64,000 nucleotides of DNA from Blautia wexlerae (GTDB lineage Bacteria > Bacillota > Clostridia > Lachnospirales > Lachnospiraceae): assembly GCF_013300825.1 (NCBI RefSeq), contig NZ_JAAIMY010000015.1, forward strand, positions 1 to 64,000, in the 5' to 3' direction. Position 1 is the stretch's first letter. Every line of letters starts with the position of its first letter. Position numbers and translations under genes: made by a program. Positions 7,980 through 17,801 of this stretch are shown piece after piece. The notes below the pieces were generated by a model, which made no database searches, was not told the origin of the DNA, and saw only the letters and a list, made by a program, of their open reading frames with translations.

Positions 7980-8090
7980 GTAGGATTTTATGCGTCAAGT
8001 GTTCACAGGCTGGGGAGTCGCCGTGAAACGAAAAGCAGAAAAGCGAGCTGCTTACGATATAATTTCCGCACCCGTTGCTACATGTGAGGA
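7980..8090 (+). ncRNA. probable tetrahydrofolate (THF) riboswitch aptamer
   Basis: The leader of folT has the conserved blocks of the class I THF riboswitch as I remember it: a GCGTCAAGTG block (consensus GCGTTAAGTG), GGGGAGTCGCC, ACGAAAAGC, and a 3' TTTCCGCACCC block. Position directly before a folate ECF transporter gene fits. A downstream element CATAATGTG (8096-8104) is complementary to CACATTATG (8144-8152), which abuts the folT ribosome site, so it could form the expression platform. Identification is by eye, not by covariance model. Confidence 0.7.
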
Positions 8091-8166
8091 CATCTCATAA
8101 TGTGGAGGGATTATTATTTATGTAACTACTCTATTTTTTTAAGCACATTATGGAGGTGTTTTTATT

Positions 8167-8727
8167 ATGCAGAAAAAACAATATTGGAACGTAAAAACAT
8201 TGGTGTTCATGGCTCTTCTGATCGCCATGCATCTGGTACTCACACGAGTTCTGGTCATTGATCTTGGTGCGTACCGTATTTCTGTGGGAAGTGTATGCAC
8301 AATCCTTGCTGGTCTGTGGCTGGGCCCGGTAGCAGGTGGTGTCTGTGGATTATGTGCAGATATTATCGGATGCTTCATGAAAGGTTATGCGGTAAACCCG
8401 TTTATTACAGTTGCGGCAATCCTCTGGGGTGTTCTTCCTGCTCTTGCGAAACCATTGTTTGCAAACAGAAAGAAAACCGGAAAAACAGTTGGTATCTGTG
8501 TATCTATCGTGGTGACTGCAATTCTCAGTTCTCTGGTATTTACAACAGCTGGTCTTGTAATCATGCTTGGTTACAACTTCTATGCGATCATGCCGGGAAG
8601 ACTGGTACAGTTTGCAATTATGATTCCGATCTACTGTGTACTGACCTGCCTGCTGTACTTCAGCCCGCTGACAGCAATGGTTGTTGGTAATGTGGCACCG
8701 GCAGTATTAAAGAAGAAAACCGTATAA
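8167..8727 (+). CDS. folT: folate ECF transporter substrate-binding (S) component
   Basis: Membrane S-component that binds folate and docks with the shared EcfA/EcfA'/EcfT energising module, which is not encoded here. 186 residues with about six hydrophobic segments; the N-terminal region (LIAMHLVLTRVLVIDLGAYRISVG), then GLWLGPVAGGVCGLCADIIG with AVNPFITVAAILWG, matches the FolT family. ATGGAGGTG lies 8 bases upstream of ATG 8167. The probable THF riboswitch in the leader would turn it off when reduced folate is plentiful. A strong terminator follows at 8883-8936. Confidence 0.9.
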   Translation: MQKKQYWNVKTLVFMALLIAMHLVLTRVLVIDLGAYRISVGSVCTILAGLWLGPVAGGVCGLCADIIGCFMKGYAVNPFITVAAILWGVLPALAKPLFANRKKTGKTVGICVSIVVTAILSSLVFTTAGLVIMLGYNFYAIMPGRLVQFAIMIPIYCVLTCLLYFSPLTAMVVGNVAPAVLKKKTV

Positions 8728-8882
8728 ATAAGGATTCAGAATAAAAAATGATGGCTTTGCTGAAATCAGAAAAAATGGTAATAGTATAAGACTTGAATGA
8801 TGGACTGATAAGATAACATAGCATGCGCGAACTATGTTAATTACATATCAATCGATTCCCCGAAAAAGAAAAAAGTGAAGGT

Positions 8883-8936
8883 AAAGAAGCCCGCTGTGGA
8901 GCAGATAAATGAAACTGCTTTATAGTGGGCTTCTTT
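8883..8936. terminator. strong bidirectional terminator
   Basis: A 22-bp stem (8883-8904 with 8915-8936, four G-T wobbles, the outer 10 bp AAAGAAGCCC/GGGCTTCTTT perfect). It lies between convergent folT and the acetyltransferase gene. Confidence 0.8.
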
Positions 8937-8974
8937 GATTTGAGAATATCATCGGATTTATTTTGTACTTTCAT

Positions 8975-9751
8975 TTATTTCTCAGGTGGGAAATTCCCAT
9001 TTTCATCCGGCTGCACGCGGAACCAGTAGGTATAAAGCTGGTGAAATCCGAGTGATTTATAAAGTGCCCGGGCAGTATCATTTCCTTCAACGACCTGAAG
9101 GTAAGCATTCTGCGCACCTTTTTTCATCCCCTCTTTCAGAAGTCCGGTGCAGATCTGGCGTGCATAGCCATGCTTGCGATATTCTTCTTTGACGTGGATA
9201 GCGTAGATACCTATATAATCACGATCCAGAATTCCAAGTCCGGTTGCAATAATCTGTCCGTCTATACGGATGGAAGCGCAGATCGTTTCTTTCAGGATGG
9301 CCTGATACATGGATGGAACGACCTTTCGATGAATCGGATTTGTGGTGTTCTTTAAACGGAACAGACTTTCAATCCATTCGGAAGGAATGTTATCGCAGAA
9401 AGTCACGTCAGGATATGGTGCCTCCAGATGTGCTGTTTTCAAACTCATTGCCATGACGTTTGTTGTATGTTGGATTGCATATCCGCGGTTCTCCAGGACA
9501 TAATCAAAGTCCGGGGAAACAAGGGGGCTGATTTTAAAAACAGCAGGAGTTCCCAGGCGTTTGTAGACGCTTTCGCAGTAAGGGATTTTTTCTCTCCATG
9601 TGAGAGTGGAATTTCCAAACTGCTCTACGCTGTTGGTTCTGTGTGTATAAAAATAGGAAAATCTCAGAATCCAGCCATCATACAGTTCCATCTTGTGAGA
9701 AGGCCAGGCATTCAGGGACATATCTTCGATTTGCTTAATTGTAGTTTCCAT
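8975..9751 (-). CDS. GNAT-family N-acetyltransferase
   Basis: Transfers an acetyl group from acetyl-CoA to an unknown amine. 258 residues: an N-terminal half typical of two-domain GNATs (MELYDGWILRFSYFYTHRTN) and a C-terminal GNAT domain with the acetyl-CoA loop at about 188-205 (VKEEYRKHGYARQI), followed by AYLQVVEGNDTARALYKSLGF, the usual beta5-alpha4 signature. The start has GGAAGGAG-like sequence (aaggaagactcc on the reverse strand) upstream. It is monocistronic. The N-terminal half may bind the acceptor, but no substrate can be assigned. Confidence 0.85.
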   Translation of the reverse strand: METTIKQIEDMSLNAWPSHKMELYDGWILRFSYFYTHRTNSVEQFGNSTLTWREKIPYCESVYKRLGTPAVFKISPLVSPDFDYVLENRGYAIQHTTNVMAMSLKTAHLEAPYPDVTFCDNIPSEWIESLFRLKNTTNPIHRKVVPSMYQAILKETICASIRIDGQIIATGLGILDRDYIGIYAIHVKEEYRKHGYARQICTGLLKEGMKKGAQNAYLQVVEGNDTARALYKSLGFHQLYTYWFRVQPDENGNFPPEK

Positions 9752-9942
9752 ATAATAAGGAAGACTCCTTTCGATAAGATACTTATATACTGAAGTGTCT
9801 TTTTTGAATTATACAGAGTTTGAAAAAAATGTGCAAGGTTGTTTGGCATGAAGATCTATGATTTCAAAAGGATTAAAGGTAGATGAAAAAAACAGTTTTG
9901 AAATTGTTATGAATAGAAGAGAGTGTCATATGATCATCGAAA

Positions 9943-10107
9943 GTCAATCGGATATTCGCAATCCGCTTTCGCTACTTGCTCATAACCAAATAACTGCTTC
10001 GCAGTTTATCAGAAGGGGCTTGTACCCCTTCTGATACAAGCAAGTCCCCACCCACTGCTTATTGCTCTTCGCAATTGAAGCAGGGGACTTACTTGATTTG
10101 GTTAAAT
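9943..10107 (-). repeat. structured interspersed repeat, copy B (inverted relative to copy A)
   Basis: 165 bp, the reverse complement of copy A (6066-6229) with six substitutions and one extra G. Two pairs changed together: G6074:C6184 in A is T10099:A9988 here, and G6142:C6159 in A is T10030:A10013 here. The two other substitutions fall in hairpin loops and the indel lies in a G run of a stem. It ends 3 bases from the stop codon of the SGNH hydrolase gene, so it sits at that gene's 3' end. The rest of 9752-9942 holds nothing I recognise. Confidence 0.9.
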
Positions 10108-10109
10108 GG

Positions 10110-10742
10110 TCAGTGGAACTCTTTTATTATTACTTCATACAACAGAGTAGCAAGTAATTCGTGTCCATATTGAGTAAGGTGAATGCCATCAGTAGTAATC
10201 TGGTCAAATCCCTTTTGAATTGCTTCATTATTAAAGTAATCATGTAATGGCAGAAAAGGCAGATTGAACTTTTCGGAGAGCTGTCGGATATGAGTGGACA
10301 TGGTTCGGACGTAAGGAATCCATGTCTGATATTCTTCGGGGTGAGGAAAGATAAATGGTTCCATGAGAATCACCTGTCTGGCATCTCTGGTAAGCAGTTT
10401 TAGTAATTCTTTATAATGTGCAACAAAGTCCTGCATCATTTGCTTTTTCTGGAACTCGGTGCGGTCAGTGTTCATCATCAGACCGATATCATTGACAGCA
10501 ATCAAAAGTGTGATAATTGGAGAGCGATGCAGGGGAATTCTTTGCAGTCTGATATTTTCCAGAACTCTTGCTACAGTGAATCCATCAATGCCGTAATTTT
10601 TGAATTGCATTGTATCAGATATATTTATAGTATGTTTCTGAAACATTTCAGAAAGCATCTGTACATATCCGTTTCCTAGAGGGAAATCTTCGAATAAATG
10701 ATTACAGTCCGTGATGCTGTCTCCGAGGCAAATGATCTGCAT
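10110..10742 (-). CDS. SGNH/GDSL-type hydrolase (esterase/lipase-like)
   Basis: A 210-residue serine hydrolase of the SGNH fold. Block I GDSITD has the nucleophile Ser9, the glycine of block II is in the YGIDGF region, block III is AVNDIG (Asn for the oxyanion hole), and block V DGIHLTQYGHELL supplies the Asp-His dyad. There is no signal peptide, so it should act in the cytoplasm on an unknown ester, perhaps an O-acetyl group on a sugar. The gene is monocistronic on the minus strand, and its stop is followed within 3 bases by repeat copy B. Confidence 0.87.
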   Translation of the reverse strand: MQIICLGDSITDCNHLFEDFPLGNGYVQMLSEMFQKHTINISDTMQFKNYGIDGFTVARVLENIRLQRIPLHRSPIITLLIAVNDIGLMMNTDRTEFQKKQMMQDFVAHYKELLKLLTRDARQVILMEPFIFPHPEEYQTWIPYVRTMSTHIRQLSEKFNLPFLPLHDYFNNEAIQKGFDQITTDGIHLTQYGHELLATLLYEVIIKEFH

Positions 10743-11277
10743 AAAAATTTTCTCCTGTATAGTACATCTTGAAATGGTATTACCAATATATAGATTGGTA
10801 AGTTTGGGAATATAAAATTTATATAAAAACTATATAAAATAATATCATCAGCTTACAGTTCGGTCAATGAAAAATGCCGTTTTTTCGTGAAAATGCCTTG
10901 GGAAAACTGTGAAAATAGATTTTTAATCAAAAATAACTGGATAGAATGTACAAAAAACAGAACTATTTTTGTCGGAAATGGTCAAAATGATTGTTGACTT
11001 TTTAATAGATTCGAATATAATAAACTCAAAATCTTGAATCTCTTAAAGAATTTATAAACAAATTATAAATTTTAAATATGATTATCCGGATGAATCCCAA
11101 TCCTTAGCGGATGTGGATTAAATAAAATTTCTACCGGATAAAAAGATACTTTTCAGGCTTTCCGATAAGAACAGAAACAACAAAGACGGACCTCAAAATG
11201 GAAGAAGTGAAAAGGAATCAGAGGGATTCGAAATAGAAAAGGAGGGAAAAGAAACGGGTAATTTAGCAGACACGTTA
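10743..11277. other. 535-bp intergenic region upstream of the ATP synthase operon
   Basis: An AT-rich stretch between divergent genes. It contains the atp promoter (10994-11021), an inverted repeat TTATCCGG...CCGGATAA around 11082-11146 in the untranslated leader, and a GGAGGG ribosome site at 11241-11246. The leader is about 240 bases from the presumed start of transcription to atpB. A 12-codon ORF near 11197 has no ribosome site. I see no atpI/atpZ homologue. Confidence 0.5.
10994..11021 (+). promoter_or_regulatory. sigma-A type promoter of the atp operon
   Basis: TTGACT (10994-10999) and TATAAT (11016-11021) with a 16-base spacer; the best promoter match in the region between the SGNH gene and atpB. 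Confidence 0.7.
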
Positions 11278-11940
11278 ATGGAAGAACTTCAATGTAAGAC
11301 AGTTTTTACCATACCGGTGTTTGGAGGAATACCAGTTGCAGAGTCAGTAGCAGTGACATGGGTGATCATGGCAGTGCTTTTAATTTTGTCATTGGTGCTC
11401 GTAAGAAACCTGAGTGTGGAAAACCCCGGCAAGAAACAGATTTTGCTGGAAACAGGTGTCAGTTTTCTTCATGATTTCTTTAAGGATATCCTTGGAGAAG
11501 AGGGAAAAATGTATATTCCCTATCTGATGACAGTTGTCATTTACATTGGAATTGCAAACATTTTCGGTGTGTTTGGATTTGTACCGCCTACAAAGGATTT
11601 GAACTGTACGATCGGTCTTGCACTCACAAGTATTTTTCTGATCGAGTATGCAGGATTCCATAAGAAAGGTCTGAAGGGCTTTCTTAAAAGTTTCGCAGAG
11701 CCGGCACCGATTATGCTGCCGATCAATATTCTGGAGGTCGCCATTCGACCCACATCACTTTGTATGCGACTTTTTGGTAATGTGTTAGGAAGCTATGTGG
11801 TTATGAAACTTCTTGAGTTTATATGCCCGGCAATTCTTCCTATCCCATTCAGCCTGTATTTTGATTTCTTTGACGGATTCATTCAGGCTTATGTATTTGT
11901 ATTCTTAACTTCTTTATTTATCAAAGAAGCTATTGAATAA
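11254..11940 (+). CDS. atpB: F1Fo ATP synthase subunit a
   Basis: Membrane subunit that with the c-ring forms the ion half-channels. 228 residues if translation starts at ACG 11254, 220 from ATG 11278. I prefer 11254 because a perfect GGAGGG (11241-11246) lies 7 bases before it, whereas it is 31 bases before the ATG, and the extra residues (TGNLADTL before MEELQCK) look like family sequence. The essential arginine region is MRLFGN in the fourth helix; the C-terminal helix has the usual FIQAYVFVFLTSLFI. The first atp gene; the next, atpE, is unusually far (262 bases). An ACG start is rare, so this is provisional; the ATG start is the safe alternative. Confidence 0.9.
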   Translation, partial: TGNLADTLMEELQCKTVFTIPVFGGIPVAESVAVTWVIMAVLLILSLVLVRNLSVENPGKKQILLETGVSFLHDFFKDILGEEGKMYIPYLMTVVIYIGIANIFGVFGFVPPTKDLNCTIGLALTSIFLIEYAGFHKKGLKGFLKSFAEPAPIMLPINILEVAIRPTSLCMRLFGNVLGSYVVMKLLEFICPAILPIPFSLYFDFFDGFIQAYVFVFLTSLFIKEAIE

Positions 11941-12202
11941 AAAAGACTACTGTTCATACAGGAATATGACACCTATATAAGACCTGAGACGCGGGACATA
12001 AGGGATAAGACAGCAGTTATGAACAGCACTTAAATGCTGTCCGGATATCCGGTGGGTCATAACGGTTATAAACAACCGTTGGTACAGACATCTGTTGCAC
12101 AGGCATCAAATGATCTCATCGGAATATCGACAGGATAGCATATTGTGAAGAAAAATTTGTAATATTTAGTTTATTTCAGTTAAACAACAGGAGGAAAAAG
12201 TT
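11941..12202 (+). promoter_or_regulatory. structured spacer between atpB and atpE
   Basis: Contains three consecutive hairpin-forming units: ACAGCA/TGCTGT (12023-12028 with 12035-12040), the palindrome CCGGATATCCGG (12041-12052) and AACGGTT/AACCGTT (12061-12067 with 12074-12080). No ORF. A GGAGG ribosome site for atpE is at about 12191. In E. coli the atpB-atpE spacer boosts translation of subunit c; a similar role, or mRNA processing, is an inference here. Confidence 0.6.
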
Positions 12203-12421
12203 ATGTTAGTAGCTATTGGAGCAGGAATCGCAGTTTTAACAGGTATTGGCGCTGGTATCGGTATTGGTATGGCAACATCCAAAGCAGTAGAAGCAATTGC
12301 AAGACAGCCGGAAGCAGAAAGCAAGATCAGTAAATCCCTTCTTTTAGGATGTGCCCTTGCCGAGGCAACAGCTATTTACGGTTTCGTTATCGGTCTTCTG
12401 ATCGTTATCATGCTTGGCTAA
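12203..12421 (+). CDS. atpE: F1Fo ATP synthase subunit c (proteolipid)
   Basis: 72-residue hairpin of two membrane helices that oligomerises into the rotor ring. The polar loop is ARQP (33-36) and the ion carboxylate is E54. Compared with the Na+-binding ring of Ilyobacter tartaricus (Q32, E65, S66 by its numbering), the Gln position is I21 and the Ser after the Glu is A55, so key Na+ ligands are missing; I infer proton coupling. A strong GGAGG site precedes ATG 12203. The c subunit is needed in multiple copies, which fits the elaborate upstream spacer. Confidence 0.96.
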   Translation: MLVAIGAGIAVLTGIGAGIGIGMATSKAVEAIARQPEAESKISKSLLLGCALAEATAIYGFVIGLLIVIMLG

Positions 12422-12452
12422 TTGACAGATAAAGAATAACTAAGAAAGGCAG

Positions 12453-12962
12453 GTGGGACAGGTGATCGAGATTAACATCAACCTGGTCTTTACAATTATT
12501 AACCTGATTGTTCTTTATCTTTTAATGAAGAAGTTTTTATTTGGTCCGATTCTCAATGTGATGGAGCAGAGAAAAAACATGATCGACCAGCAGTTCGCAA
12601 GTGCCAAGGATACAGAAGAACAGGCATATGAACTGAAAGGCAAATATGAAGATGCACTGAAATCTGCGAAAGACGAATCCATGCGTATTGTAAACCAGGC
12701 AAAGGATGAGGCAAAAGTACAGGCTGAGCGTATTGTAAAAGATGCAAATACACAGGCTGGTGCAATGCTTGACAAAGCAAAGGCAGATATCAAGACAGAG
12801 CAGGAAAATGCTATGAAAGCTATGGAAAGCAGAGTGGCAGAGATTGCGCTGGATGCAGCCTCAAAGATCATGGGAGAGAAAAACAGCAGTCAGCAGGATT
12901 TGTCCCTTTATGACCAGTTTATAAAAGAGGCAGGTGATTCCAATGACGGAAACAAGCATTAA
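12453..12962 (+). CDS. atpF: F1Fo ATP synthase subunit b (peripheral stalk)
   Basis: 169 residues: one N-terminal membrane helix (VFTIINLIVLYLLMKKFLFGPI, in two parts about residues 12-33) followed by a long charged coiled coil that dimerises and reaches F1 through the delta subunit. The start is a GTG at 12453; another GTG at 12462 is equally possible because an AGGTGGG run lies 4 bases before it and AAAGG before the first. The 3' end overlaps atpH by 20 bases from the preferred atpH ATG, typical of coupled atp genes. Confidence 0.95.
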   Translation: MGQVIEININLVFTIINLIVLYLLMKKFLFGPILNVMEQRKNMIDQQFASAKDTEEQAYELKGKYEDALKSAKDESMRIVNQAKDEAKVQAERIVKDANTQAGAMLDKAKADIKTEQENAMKAMESRVAEIALDAASKIMGEKNSSQQDLSLYDQFIKEAGDSNDGNKH

Positions 12963-13446
12963 TTATGCAAGAGCATTATATGAGCTTTCTGTCCCGGAAG
13001 AAGCTGTTTTGGAGACAGAAAAGATTTTCAGGAGTACCCCGCAGTTAAAGGGGGCTCTTGAGAATCCGCTGGTTTCTTTAAAAGAAAAAGAACATGTAAT
13101 TGACAGGGTTTTCCCACAGGAGATGAAAAATTTCCTGAAGGTGACCTGTAAATATCAGAAAATCAGCAGCATTTATGATATCCTGAAAGCATACGGTGAT
13201 TATAGCCGCAAGCAGAAAGGTATCCTGAAAGCTGTTCTCACATATGTAACAAAACCGGAAGAAGCCCAGAAAGAGAAGATGGAAGATTTCCTTCGCAGGG
13301 AATTTGGAGCAAAGGAAGTAATCCTTACTCTCAGAGAAGACAAATCTTTGATCGGAGGCTTCATTCTTTCTGCCGGAGACAAAGAGTTCGACTGGAGTCT
13401 CCGCGGACGTTATAACAATTTAAGACAGAAATTGACACGGAGGTGA
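12943..13446 (+). CDS. atpH: F1Fo ATP synthase subunit delta
   Basis: Links the top of the F1 alpha3beta3 crown to the b stalk. 167 residues from ATG 12943 (MTETSINYARALYEL), the standard OSCP/delta N-terminal six-helix bundle, ending in the conserved LIGGFILSAGDKEFDWSLRG block. ATG 12943 is preferred to GTG 12934 because the latter is too close to the AGAGG site. Overlaps atpF and is followed by atpA after only 7 bases. Confidence 0.95.
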   Translation: MTETSINYARALYELSVPEEAVLETEKIFRSTPQLKGALENPLVSLKEKEHVIDRVFPQEMKNFLKVTCKYQKISSIYDILKAYGDYSRKQKGILKAVLTYVTKPEEAQKEKMEDFLRREFGAKEVILTLREDKSLIGGFILSAGDKEFDWSLRGRYNNLRQKLTRR

Positions 13447-13453
13447 ATAAAAG

Positions 13454-14962
13454 TTGGCTGCAATGAATCCAGATGAAATCATTTCGATTCTGAAAGAAGA
13501 AATTAAGAATTATGACGAAATCAGCAAGGACCAGGAAGTAGGAACAGTCATCTCCGTCGGAGATGGTATCGCCACGGTACATGGTATCGATCATGCTATG
13601 TATGGCGAGGTTGTAACCTTTGAGAATGGTCTGAAAGGTATGGTTCAGGATATCCGTGCAAACAGCATCGGATGTATCCTGTTCGGTAAAGATACAGGAA
13701 TCAAAGAAGGAACAAAGGTGGCAAGAACCCAGAAACAGGCAGGTGTGCCTGTAGGTGACGCTTTTATCGGAAGGATTGTAAATGCTCTGGGAGCACCGAT
13801 CGATGGTAAAGGCGAGATCAAGGAAGACGGGTATCGTCCGGTAGAGAATCCGGCACCTGGGATCATTGAGAGAAAATCTGTAACAGTTCCGCTGGAAACA
13901 GGTATTCTTTCCATTGACTCCATGTTCCCAATCGGCCGTGGCCAGCGTGAGCTGATCATCGGTGACAGACAGACAGGTAAGACTTCCGTTGCACTGGATA
14001 CCATTCTTAACCAGAAAGGCAAAGATGTAATCTGTATCTATGTTGCGATCGGACAGAAAGCTTCTACAGTAGCTAAGATCGTATCTACTCTGGAGAAACA
14101 TGGTGCTATGGACTATACAACAGTATTCTCCTCTACAGCCAGTGACTGTGCACCACTTCAGTACATTGTTCCTTATGCAGGTACTGCACTTGCTGAGTAC
14201 TTTATGCATAAAGGAAAAGATGTATTAATGGTTTATGATGATTTATCCAAGCATGCAGTTGCATATCGTGCACTGTCATTGCTTCTGGAACGTTCACCGG
14301 GACGTGAGGCTTATCCTGGAGATGTATTCTATCTCCATTCCAGATTACTGGAGCGTTCCAGCCGTCTGAATGAAAAGGCCGGCGGTGGTTCTATCACTGC
14401 ACTTCCTATCATTGAGACACAGGCAGGTGACCTTTCCGCATATATTCCTACAAACGTTATTTCCATCACAGATGGTCAGATCTTCTTGGAGAGTGACCTG
14501 TTTAACTCCGGTATGCGTCCGGCGGTTAACGTAGGTCTTTCCGTATCCCGAGTTGGTGGTGCTGCACAGGCAAAAGCCATGAAGAAAGCAGCAGGAAGTG
14601 TCCGTATCGATCTGGCTCAGTATCGTGAGATGGAAATCTTTACACAGTTCAGTTCTGATCTGGACGAGGCTACAACTCAGCAGCTGAAATACGGAAGCGG
14701 ACTTATGGAACTTCTGAAACAGCCGCTTTCAAGCCCGTTAAGTCTTCATGAACAGGTCATCACTCTTTGTGCGGCAACACACAAGGCAATGATGCACGTG
14801 GAAACTAAGAAGATGAAGAAGTATCAGAGAGACATGCTGGACTACTTTGACAGTGCTTATCCGGAAATCGGAAGAGAGATCGAGGAGAAGAGACAGCTTC
14901 CGGATGAACTGGCAGAAAAGATCGTGAAAGTGGCAGAAGAATTTGCAGATAAGAGCAGGTAG
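13454..14962 (+). CDS. atpA: F1Fo ATP synthase subunit alpha
   Basis: Regulatory nucleotide-binding subunit of F1. 502 residues, the normal length. Walker A GDRQTGKT at 170-177; the Walker B region is [17 protein letters not shown]; the conserved [13 protein letters not shown] and the C-terminal helical domain are intact. Translation probably starts at TTG 13454: GGAGGTG ends 8 bases upstream, while the next ATG (13463) would be 17 bases away. Sits between atpH and atpG with 7- and 8-base gaps. Confidence 0.98.
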   Translation: MAAMNPDEIISILKEEIKNYDEISKDQEVGTVISVGDGIATVHGIDHAMYGEVVTFENGLKGMVQDIRANSIGCILFGKDTGIKEGTKVARTQKQAGVPVGDAFIGRIVNALGAPIDGKGEIKEDGYRPVENPAPGIIERKSVTVPLETGILSIDSMFPIGRGQRELIIGDRQTGKTSVALDTILNQKGKDVICIYVAIGQKASTVAKIVSTLEKHGAMDYTTVFSSTASDCAPLQYIVPYAGTALAEYFMHKGKDVLMVYDDLSKHAVAYRALSLLLERSPGREAYPGDVFYLHSRLLERSSRLNEKAGGGSITALPIIETQAGDLSAYIPTNVISITDGQIFLESDLFNSGMRPAVNVGLSVSRVGGAAQAKAMKKAAGSVRIDLAQYREMEIFTQFSSDLDEATTQQLKYGSGLMELLKQPLSSPLSLHEQVITLCAATHKAMMHVETKKMKKYQRDMLDYFDSAYPEIGREIEEKRQLPDELAEKIVKVAEEFADKSR

Positions 14963-14970
14963 GTGTTGAT

Positions 14971-17264
<2,294 letters not shown>

Positions 17265-17276
17265 GGAGCGGATTTT

Positions 17277-17690
17277 ATGGCAGATACATTTGGTCTTGAG
17301 ATTTATGCCAGTAATAAGCTGGCGTTTGCAGGACGTGCCAAAACCCTGACAATCCCGGCTGTTGACGGTGAGCAGGCTTTTCTGGCACAGCATGAGAATA
17401 TTGTTGCTGCTATCATTCCTGGTGAAATGCGTTTCGAGGAAGCTGATGGCACAAAGCATATTCTGGCTGTGAGCAGTGGGTTTGTGGAGATGATCAATAA
17501 CCGTGTGAAGCTGTTCTGCCTGACAGCAGAGAGTCCTGAGGAGATCGATATCCGCAGAGCACAGGAAGCAAAGGAGAGAGCAGAAGAGCAGATGAGACAG
17601 AAGCAGAGTATTCAGGAATATCATATGAATCAGTTGGCTCTGTCCAGAGCTATGGCACGACTTAGGGTTACGAGTCATAAAGAAATTTAA
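17277..17690 (+). CDS. atpC: F1Fo ATP synthase subunit epsilon
   Basis: Rotor and inhibitory subunit. 137 residues: N-terminal beta-sandwich (FGLEIYASNKLAFAGRAKTLTIPAVDGEQAFL, with the GEMRF turn) and a C-terminal two-helix arm (ESPEEIDIRRAQEAKERAEEQMRQ) that can contact F1 to restrain ATP hydrolysis. AAGGAG lies 7 bases before ATG 17277. It is the last gene of the atpBEFHAGDC operon and is followed by a terminator at 17711-17757. Confidence 0.96.
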   Translation: MADTFGLEIYASNKLAFAGRAKTLTIPAVDGEQAFLAQHENIVAAIIPGEMRFEEADGTKHILAVSSGFVEMINNRVKLFCLTAESPEEIDIRRAQEAKERAEEQMRQKQSIQEYHMNQLALSRAMARLRVTSHKEI

Positions 17691-17710
17691 AGAAACAAAA
17701 TATATCAATA

Positions 17711-17757
17711 AAAAGCATCTTTGGATGGTCTGATGAAGGCTTTCCGTAGATGCTTTT
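17711..17757 (+). terminator. terminator of the atp operon
   Basis: 10-bp perfect stem AAAAGCATCT (17711-17720) with AGATGCTTTT (17748-17757), about 20 bases after atpC, and T-rich after it. Also positioned to stop the minus-strand gene ending at 17802. Confidence 0.75.
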
Positions 17758-17801
17758 ATTGCTTTGTACCATGTTCTGACTTGTTTCTTAGCTGGTGAAA
17801 A

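Noticed and set aside
8800-8935. Short ORF ending in a Lys-rich stretch after folT
   Set aside because: No start codon in frame; the region is explained by the terminator stem.
11197-11235. 12-codon ORF MEEVKRNQRDSK before atpB
   Set aside because: No ribosome site and no leader-peptide pattern.
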